Positions 32,103 through 37,419 of a stretch of DNA of 37,419 nucleotides are shown here, piece by piece. The stretch comes from CAKZRD01 sp964549155 (lineage in GTDB: Archaea; Nanobdellota; Nanobdellia; Pacearchaeales; GW2011-AR1): NCBI GenBank assembly GCA_964549155.1, contig CAZJUG010000003.1, forward strand, positions 1 through 37,419, in the 5' to 3' direction. A program made the translations under genes and the position numbers. The notes beneath the pieces were generated by a model. That model searched no databases, was not told the origin of the DNA, and saw nothing but the letters and a program-made list of their open reading frames with translations. Numbering within the stretch: position 1 is the first letter of the stretch; the number at the start of each line of letters is the position of its first letter.

Positions 32103-32356
32103 TTTAATATTTTCAAGTGAATTGGATGTATTATAAACCTTTTCTTCTTATTTCCATCCATTAATTCCACTATTTTATTTGTTCCTCTGCTTTCAACAAT
32201 ATTTCCAGTCATCCCTATGATTCTTGCAGGAAAATTATGTGAAACACTTTTCTCTTCGACAACTCCAACTTTTTGTCCGTTTTCAATTTTTTTAAAGTAT
32301 TCACTAAACTTAATCTTTCCTTTTTCTCTTATATTTTTACATCTTTTCTTTGCCAT
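32099..32356 (-). CDS. rpl21e: Large ribosomal subunit protein eL21
   Basis: An 85-residue L21e from the ATG at 32356: MAKKRCKNIREKGKIKFSEYFKKIENGQKVGVVEE, NFPARIIGMTGNIVESRGTNKIVEL, KRFIIHPIHLKIL. A longer frame exists, but the extra 15 residues (MKTFLNQLYLGL...) are not in the family. A TATA element (TTTTTAAATC on the minus strand, 32383-32394) lies about 27 nt before this ATG, so the leaderless start is preferred. First gene of the rpl21e-rpoF-DUF655-rps13-rps4-rps11-rpoD operon. Confidence 0.93.
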   Translation of the reverse strand: MAKKRCKNIREKGKIKFSEYFKKIENGQKVGVVEEKSVSHNFPARIIGMTGNIVESRGTNKIVELMDGNKKKRFIIHPIHLKILK

Positions 32357-32397
32357 GTTAGTAGTTAAACCAAGATAAAGTTGATTTAAAAAGGTTT

Positions 32398-32643
32398 TCA
32401 ATTGGTATTTTCAATCAAATCTGTTGAAGAGGTTCTTTTCAAATCGTTGGATTTGCAAGTTTCGCTAACTCTTCCCAATTCTAAATTCCCTTTTTCCTTC
32501 TCTGTTTCCATAGAAGAAATAATCGCTGCGGACATTTTTGGTCCCCAAACCTTATGCATACATCCTCGACACATATCGACTACAGAGCTATCCTCTATAG
32601 GAGTCATACAATAGATGCATTTTTTTGCCATGCTTTCTTTCAT
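32398..32643 (-). CDS. Small zinc-finger protein, unknown
   Basis: An 81-residue protein with two Cys pairs, CIYC (about 9-12) and CRGC (about 25-28), that should bind one zinc. A conserved-looking MHKVWGPKMSAAII follows, and a polar, poorly ordered tail. The start may be the fifth codon (MAKKCIYC). It lies just upstream of rpl21e on the same strand, but rpl21e has its own TATA box, inside the end of this gene. Family not recognised. Confidence 0.6.
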   Translation of the reverse strand: MKESMAKKCIYCMTPIEDSSVVDMCRGCMHKVWGPKMSAAIISSMETEKEKGNLELGRVSETCKSNDLKRTSSTDLIENTN

Positions 32644-32723
32644 TTTTTTGTGTTTTTAAATCTGTTGTTTCCTTTTTCAAGAGCCGTGAAAACATTTATA
32701 AATACTCCAGATTAGTTAATAAT

Positions 32724-33326
32724 ATGAAAAAGAGTTTATTTGTACTGGTTGCATTGTTGGTTCTTAGTTCTAGTTTTGTCCTAGCAGATTGTAGTTTAGA
32801 AGTTTCTATGATCAATCAAGACCCCTATCCAGCAGTTCTAGGGGATTATGTTAAGATTCTATTCCAAGTCTCGGGTGTAGAGAATCCAGATTGTGGAGAT
32901 GTCTCGTTTGAACTTTTGGAAAATTACCCTTTGAAGTTTGATCCTGGATTCAACCCTGTTCAGAAATTAAGTGCTGGAACATTCTCAAGAGGATATAATT
33001 CTGATTGGATTGTTCCATATACTGTCAGAATAGACCCAAGTGCATTAGATGGTGATGCNNNNNNNNNNNNNNNNNNNNNNNNNNNNNNNNNNNNNNNNNN
33101 NNNNNNNNNNNNNNNNNNNNNNNNNNNNNNNNNNNNNNNNNNNNNNNNNNNNNNNNNNGAAAGAAGAATTTTAGAAAAGAATGTTGTGTTTGATTCTTCT
33201 TATTTTGAGCATACAAAACCTAGCAGTTCTGGAACAATGAGAAATTTGATTATCTTAGCAGTAGTTGTAGCTGGATTCTTTGTTTGGAGAGCTTTTAAGA
33301 AGAGGAAGAAGAAGTTGATAAAGTAA
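32724..33326 (+). CDS. Secreted membrane-anchored surface protein, COG1361-like (gapped)
   Basis: From the ATG at 32724 the protein has a signal peptide (about 1-21, SSSFVLA-D), a beta-sandwich domain like those of S-layer-related COG1361 proteins (VSMINQDPYPAVLGDYVKILFQVSG), then an assembly gap (33059-33158). After the gap come a Ser-rich stretch, a single membrane helix (MRNLIILAVVVAGFFVWRAF) and a Lys/Arg-rich end. The longer frame from 32625 adds a sequence without sense. A TATA box (ATTTATAAATA, about 32694-32704) gives a leaderless start at 32724. Frames agree across the 100-N gap, though its true length is unknown. Likely a cell-envelope protein. Confidence 0.75.
   Translation: MKKSLFVLVALLVLSSSFVLADCSLEVSMINQDPYPAVLGDYVKILFQVSGVENPDCGDVSFELLENYPLKFDPGFNPVQKLSAGTFSRGYNSDWIVPYTVRIDPSALDGDXXXXXXXXXXXXXXXXXXXXXXXXXXXXXXXXXXERRILEKNVVFDSSYFEHTKPSSSGTMRNLIILAVVVAGFFVWRAFKKRKKKLIK
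33059..33158. other. Assembly gap (100 N) in surface protein gene
   Basis: A 100-N placeholder. Coding frames on both sides are consistent with the filler length. Confidence 0.99.
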
Positions 33327-33359
33327 GGTTTTAAACTATTGATTTTTTATGAGACTATT

Positions 33360-34022
33360 ATGAAAATTAAAGATTTACCAAATTCCTCTAAACCGCGAGA
33401 GAGATTCGTTGAAAGGGGAGCTCCTGTTTTGACAGATGCAGAACTTTTGGCTTTGATTTTAAGGACTGGAGCAAAAGGAGAAAATGTTGTTGAACTTTCA
33501 AATAGGATTCTTTCCATGTATTCTCTGGATAAATTGTTTGATTGTTCCTTAAATGAATTGCAAAAAATAAAAGGAATAGGAGAAAGCAAAGCAATTCAAC
33601 TTTTAACGATTCGAGAACTTGGAATCAGATATGCACAAAAAAAGAATCCAATCACCAAAATAACCGAAGCAAAAGATGTTTTCAATTATTTTCATGAAAG
33701 ACTAAGGAATGAAAAACAAGAGAATTTTATAGTTCTTTTATTGGATGTGAAGAACAAGATAATTAAAGAGGAATTAGTAACTAAGGGAGTATTAGATGCG
33801 GCGATTGTTCATCCAAGAGAGATTTTTAAGCCAGCCATAAGAAATTCCGCTTCCAAGGTTATTTTGGTTCACAATCATCCTTCAGGGGATTCAACTCCTA
33901 GCGAAGAAGATTTAGAGATAACTGAGAAGATGATTAAGGTCGGAGAAGAACTAGATATCAAAGTTTTGGATCATGTGATTATCGGGAGAGATAGTTATTG
34001 GAGCAAAATTGAGTCTATTTAA
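33360..34022 (+). CDS. radC: RadC/MPN-domain protein
   Basis: A 220-residue RadC-family protein from the ATG at 33360. The N-terminal helix-hairpin-helix (about 25-80, with LLALILRTGAKGENV and LQKIKGIGESKAIQL) is followed by a JAB1/MPN metal site with VHNHPSGDSTPSEEDLEIT, the JAMM motif. The exact role of RadC is unresolved; links to DNA repair and mobile DNA exist. A TATA-like TTTTAAACTA lies about 25 nt before this ATG, which is why I reject the TTG at 33339. Its end overlaps the end of convergent hsdM by four bases. It sits beside a restriction system, a common company. Confidence 0.93.
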   Translation: MKIKDLPNSSKPRERFVERGAPVLTDAELLALILRTGAKGENVVELSNRILSMYSLDKLFDCSLNELQKIKGIGESKAIQLLTIRELGIRYAQKKNPITKITEAKDVFNYFHERLRNEKQENFIVLLLDVKNKIIKEELVTKGVLDAAIVHPREIFKPAIRNSASKVILVHNHPSGDSTPSEEDLEITEKMIKVGEELDIKVLDHVIIGRDSYWSKIESI

Positions 34023-35470
34023 ATTTCTAATTCTTTCAATCCCTTGATAATCTCTTCTTCTAATTCTAGAATTCTCTTTTTGAGAACATCTGGTTTTTCA
34101 TATTTCACTTCTTCGTATTCTATTTCTCTATATTTTGAAATACTCAAATCCCAATCTTTTTCTTTTATTTCTTCAATTGGAACAAAGAAGTATTTTCTCT
34201 TTCTATCTGTTGGATTTTCCTTATCTCGTTTATTGAATTTTTCTAGAATTTCTGGGATGTCTCCTTTTCCATCAACAAATGTTCTTTTGTCATCTAAGCT
34301 GAATCCATCCGCCTCCATCTTATAAAACCAGACTTTATTTGTTGGTTCGCCTTTAGTAAAGTATAAAATAGCTGTTGAAACCCCTGCATAAGGTTTGAAA
34401 ACTCCAGAAGGCATCGAGATTACTGCATCAAGTCTACATTTAGTTAGTAGAAGCTCTCTAACTTGTTTATGTGCATTGGAGTTGCCAAATAAAACTCCTT
34501 CGGGAACAATTACAGCACATCGAGCATTTCCACTTAAAGCTAAAACATGATACATTAGTTCTAAAAATAACAACTCTGTCTTTGTGGTCTTTACTCTGAA
34601 TCTATCACTAACCTCTGCAACATTTAAACTTCCCTTGAAAGGAGGATTTGCTAAGACTACATCGAAATTATTATCTGGTAACCTTGGTTCTGAATCCGAT
34701 AAACCATTAACTCTCCGGATATTAGGTTTTTTTATTCCATGCATCATAAGATTCATTAAACCGATTCGGACCATTGTTTCGTCAATATCTCTTCCGAAGA
34801 TAGAACTTTCATCTAGAATTTTCTTTTGTTTCGGAGTTAATTTGCTTATTCCATCTATTTTATTGGCTTGCAAGATATGTTGGTATGCATTTACTAGAAA
34901 ACCAGCTGTTCCGCATGCAGGATCTAGTATCTTTTCATCCACTTGAGGATCTGCCAAGTCAACCATTAGATTAATTATGTGTCTCGGTGTTCGGAATTGT
35001 CCATTCTTGCCCGCTGTTGAAAGTTCTCCTAGAAGGTATTCGTAAAGATCTCCTTGTGTGTCTTGATTCTGTTCTTTGATATGCATGTCATTGATTATAT
35101 TAACTGCTTCAATCAAAAGAGAAGAGGTAGGTATTCCAAAATTAGCTCCTTTCATGTATTGATTATAGTCTTTATCTCCAAGATTTCTCATAAAGGGGAA
35201 AACCTTGTCTCTAACTTGGTCCAAGATTAACTCTGCGGGCATATTTGTCCATTCCGACCATTTGCATTTGTCGTGTCCCTTGAAGATTGAAGTATATTTT
35301 TCACCAGTAAATTCTGCCTCTTGAGTTCTTTTATTGTCTTCATCTTCGAGTTTCTTCATAAAGAGCAGATAAGACATCTGTTCGATTGCAGTAATAGGAT
35401 TAGAAAGACCACCACTCCAGAATTTATCCCAGAGTTTATTTATCTTTGATTTTAGGTTTGTGTCTAACAT
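34019..35470 (-). CDS. hsdM: Type I restriction-modification methyltransferase subunit HsdM
   Basis: A 483-residue N6-adenine DNA methylase. The N-terminal helical domain (KINKLWDKFWSGGLSNPITAIEQMSYLLFMKKLEDED) is followed by the SAM motif ILDPACGTAGFLVNAY, the GLMNLMMHGI helix and the catalytic VVLANPPFKGS (NPPF). EGVLFGNSNAHKQVRELLL and a C-terminal coiled part come next. It methylates host DNA as HsdM2-HsdS1. It is the last gene of a minus-strand operon whose first gene, hsdS, runs off the right edge. HsdR is not in the window. Confidence 0.95.
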   Translation of the reverse strand: MLDTNLKSKINKLWDKFWSGGLSNPITAIEQMSYLLFMKKLEDEDNKRTQEAEFTGEKYTSIFKGHDKCKWSEWTNMPAELILDQVRDKVFPFMRNLGDKDYNQYMKGANFGIPTSSLLIEAVNIINDMHIKEQNQDTQGDLYEYLLGELSTAGKNGQFRTPRHIINLMVDLADPQVDEKILDPACGTAGFLVNAYQHILQANKIDGISKLTPKQKKILDESSIFGRDIDETMVRIGLMNLMMHGIKKPNIRRVNGLSDSEPRLPDNNFDVVLANPPFKGSLNVAEVSDRFRVKTTKTELLFLELMYHVLALSGNARCAVIVPEGVLFGNSNAHKQVRELLLTKCRLDAVISMPSGVFKPYAGVSTAILYFTKGEPTNKVWFYKMEADGFSLDDKRTFVDGKGDIPEILEKFNKRDKENPTDRKRKYFFVPIEEIKEKDWDLSISKYREIEYEEVKYEKPDVLKKRILELEEEIIKGLKELEI

Positions 35471-35525
35471 GATTATTGTTTAGTTTTGCTCCTTTTTAGA
35501 GTTTTGTTCTTCGGTTAAGTAATAT

Positions 35526-36383
35526 TTACTCATCAAGTATTAGCTCCTTATTTTTTTTCTTTAGTTCTTTAATGGCTTTTTTTTCTAGCTCAAGAACACT
35601 TTTTTTAGGTGTTGGCAAATTCTCTGGAACAACTCCCCCAAATCTCATAATAGCTTCTCTAACTTCTTTACCTACTACAAAATGTGCATGACTTGCAAGT
35701 TCTTTGCCTTGAATATTTTCTCTTTTTATTTTACTTTGAGTTTGTGAAATTCTAAACAAATTAGCAATCATTTCCTCGCTTCCCATAAAATCAAGAATCT
35801 TGTTTTTTTCGTCTAGTTTTTTTAATTCATGAATCTCGGAAACAGACAACCCCCCATATAATCCTTGATAACCTCGATTTTGAAAAACAGAATATTCTTC
35901 ATCTGTAATTATTCCTGCATCTTTGGCTGCCTCAACAAGCAGTTGATTCATTTGTTTAATATCTCCTCTCAAAAGCAATCTTTTCTTATCTTCTGCAAGT
36001 TGCTCATATTTATCACTCAACTCTTGACGATAAGTTTGAATTGCAAAATAGGTTTGACCAAGAGCAATTTGTTTTTTTCGAGGGTCACCATTTTGAACGA
36101 TTAAATAACAAGCATAACGGGATAGGTTGTAATCTAAGATTTCCCTATCCGTTTCACTTCCTATCTTGACCATTTTCCTGACAACAGGAAAATGGTTTTT
36201 CACATCAAATCCAGCGGTGTCACAGGAAAGAATCGCCCTATCAATTGCCCTAGAGAAGTTCTCCCATTTTATATATCCTAGTGGCCACATTAAATCTCTC
36301 GCTGACCATCTTTCAACTCCGTTTTCATCTATCTTCTTTAAATCGTCAAAAGATATTTTTTTTATTTTTAGATTTTTTTCCAT
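35526..36383 (-). CDS. dinD: DinD-like DNA-damage-inducible protein
   Basis: A 285-residue protein of the DinD/BRO-like family: ENGVERWSARDLMWPLGYIKWENFSRAIDRAI, HFPVVRKMVKIGSETDREILDYNLSRYACYLIVQNGDPRKKQIALGQTYFAIQTYRQEL, then a helical C-terminal half (ELASHAHFVVGKEVREAIMRFGG). In E. coli DinD is an SOS protein that affects RecA filaments. Genes of this family often sit within restriction-modification operons, as here between hsdS and hsdM. It is packed against the zinc-ribbon gene upstream, with no gap. A role as a switch or guard for the RM system is inference. Confidence 0.88.
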   Translation of the reverse strand: MEKNLKIKKISFDDLKKIDENGVERWSARDLMWPLGYIKWENFSRAIDRAILSCDTAGFDVKNHFPVVRKMVKIGSETDREILDYNLSRYACYLIVQNGDPRKKQIALGQTYFAIQTYRQELSDKYEQLAEDKKRLLLRGDIKQMNQLLVEAAKDAGIITDEEYSVFQNRGYQGLYGGLSVSEIHELKKLDEKNKILDFMGSEEMIANLFRISQTQSKIKRENIQGKELASHAHFVVGKEVREAIMRFGGVVPENLPTPKKSVLELEKKAIKELKKKNKELILDE

Positions 36384-36644
36384 TTATTCTTTCACCTCTT
36401 TGTTTTGTTGGATTTTAGAGTCTTTATATGATTCTAATCTTAATTTATCTGTTTTTAATGCTTTTAGCTCTTCCCATAATTTTTTCTTGATTCTTTTATA
36501 TTGAATAAATATTCTCCCATTTTCAAATTCACAATAACAATAGGGCATTCCCCCCTTTGAACAGGCATCTAACTGTTCTGAAAAAGTTGATAGCTCTCCG
36601 CAATTAGGGCAGATATAATATTTTTCTTTGGTTGGCCTTTTCAC
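36384..36644 (-). CDS. Small zinc-ribbon protein in RM operon, unknown
   Basis: An 86-residue protein. The N-terminal part carries CPNCG (about 12-16) and further cysteines (DACSKGG, YCYC) that should complete a zinc site. The C-terminal half is a Lys/Glu-rich helix. Not recognised. It overlaps the end of hsdS by four bases and abuts dinD, so it is part of the same transcript. It may be an accessory DNA-binding or regulatory factor of the restriction system. Confidence 0.6.
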   Translation of the reverse strand: MKRPTKEKYYICPNCGELSTFSEQLDACSKGGMPYCYCEFENGRIFIQYKRIKKKLWEELKALKTDKLRLESYKDSKIQQNKEVKE

Positions 36645-37419
36645 AATTCTCCCCTGAATGCCTTCTGCATCAAAGCATCAAACATTTCATTTATTTTTTC
36701 TTTAGATTCTTTTTGTTTTTCTTTTAACTTCTCGACTTTCTCAACTAGGGAAGCGAATTTTTGTTGGAGAGGAAGGGGAGGAAGAGGAACGATTTTATGA
36801 TAGATATAATCTTTTGGTAATCTCTTTAAGCCGCCCGTGCCAGACATTTGCTTTTTTCCAGAAGTTAAAAAAGAATTATCGGATATGATAAAATAAATTA
36901 ATTCTGCTAGTAATCTTTTCGAGGGGCGTATTACATGATATTCACTTGACCCGAAGCCAATCCCATTTTTTAAATTCTTAGCTATTCCAGATTTCCCGTT
37001 TTCAAAGCAGGGAGTAACCTTCGCCAATAAAACATCTCCATTTTTAAAATAAGTATATCCTGTATAAACTTCGTCTAATTTTTTAGTCTCTTTAGGTATA
37101 AAAGAAACTTCATGTTCTTGTACAACTGCCATCGGGACAAACGAGACTTCTAAACCTTTATCCACATTTTCAAGTTCAGATTTTTTTGGATTAATTTCAC
37201 AAACTTCTCCCAATTCAACTTCTTCAAATCCTTTATTGTAAAACATCTCATTAAAAACACTTTTCAAATATTCATTAGTCAGCTTGTCGGCTTCTTCTCG
37301 TTTTTGTTTTAATTTTTCGGTTTTTTCTAGGATTTGGACAATTTTTTGTTGGGTGGGGAGAGGGGGGAGGAGGATTTTTATTCTGTTCATAATCTTTTGA
37401 TTTAATTTTCCCCTTGTTG
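36641..37419 (-). CDS. hsdS: Type I restriction-modification specificity subunit HsdS (partial, runs off the window)
   Basis: The frame is open to the right edge: upstream of the ATG at 37390 it continues as TRGKLNQKI without a stop, so the true start lies outside. What is seen is the central conserved helix (LLPPLPTQQKIVQILEKTEKLKQKREE), the second target-recognition domain (about 120 residues, with YFKNGDVLLAKVTPCFENGKSGIA and GFGSSEYHVIRP), and the second conserved helix (PLPPLPLQQKFASLVEKVEKLKEKQ), a clear internal repeat of the first. The first recognition domain should lie past the edge. It sets the DNA sequence recognised by the complex. Downstream are the zinc-ribbon gene, dinD and hsdM. 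Confidence 0.92.
   Translation of the reverse strand, partial: TRGKLNQKIMNRIKILLPPLPTQQKIVQILEKTEKLKQKREEADKLTNEYLKSVFNEMFYNKGFEEVELGEVCEINPKKSELENVDKGLEVSFVPMAVVQEHEVSFIPKETKKLDEVYTGYTYFKNGDVLLAKVTPCFENGKSGIAKNLKNGIGFGSSEYHVIRPSKRLLAELIYFIISDNSFLTSGKKQMSGTGGLKRLPKDYIYHKIVPLPPLPLQQKFASLVEKVEKLKEKQKESKEKINEMFDALMQKAFRGEL

Noticed and set aside
32625..32723. Longer N-terminus for the 32.7-kb surface protein
   Set aside because: The extension lies before the TATA-based start, overlaps the start of the opposite zinc-finger gene, and would precede a clear signal peptide.

Overview
The window is a scaffold from an AT-rich archaeon, most likely a DPANN lineage of the Woesearchaeota/Pacearchaeota kind. 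Archaeal hallmarks are RNA polymerase subunits D and F, L21e, S4/S11/S13 of archaeal type, aIF5B, a class I CCA enzyme, a tRNA with a bulge-helix-bulge intron, TATA boxes about 25 nt ahead of many start codons (leaderless genes) and small dense genes. Three runs of exactly 100 N show a gapped, probably metagenomic, assembly.

Layout. 1-2.4 kb: a membrane winged-helix protein cut by a stop codon, a secreted helical protein, an intron-bearing tRNA-Ile and a PspC protein. 2.4-5.8 kb: EgtD-like methyltransferase, tRNA-Glu inside a hairpin-rich repeat region, a secreted barrel-like protein with a tandem-repeat linker. 5.6-9.5 kb: a 55-residue membrane protein, ScpA, two unknown small proteins, a Dph2 cut to its N-terminus and a UvrD-type helicase. 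9.5-15.7 kb: a six-gene chaperone operon (groES-groEL-hsp20-grpE-dnaK-dnaJ) of bacterial type, with a divergent Lrp-type regulator. 16.6-19.5 kb: aIF5B and CCA transferase. 19.6-26.5 kb: cell-surface region with pilin-like proteins, a large Cys-rich surface protein and a type IV pilus/secretion ATPase. 26.6-29.2 kb: tRNA-Leu with repeat units, then a diversity-generating retroelement (DGR). 29.2-32.6 kb: rpl21e-rpoF-DUF655-rps13-rps4-rps11-rpoD operon. 32.7-34 kb: surface protein and RadC. 34-37.4 kb: type I restriction-modification operon hsdS-(Zn ribbon)-dinD-hsdM, with hsdS running off the window.

Two things stand out. First, the DGR: a target gene, an 80-bp core repeated exactly between its 3' end (VR) and the leader of a DGR-type reverse transcriptase (TR). 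Adenine-only substitutions lie at both flanks and a GC-rich hairpin follows VR. The TR core is oddly poor in adenine and looks like a copy of VR. Second, all three tRNA genes are followed by 115-150 bp strings of hairpins, each ending in another copy of that tRNA's own 3' end. Two of them also have a partial copy of their 5' part upstream behind a similar hairpin. Hairpin modules are shared between different tRNA loci with compensatory base changes. I know of no named element of this kind.
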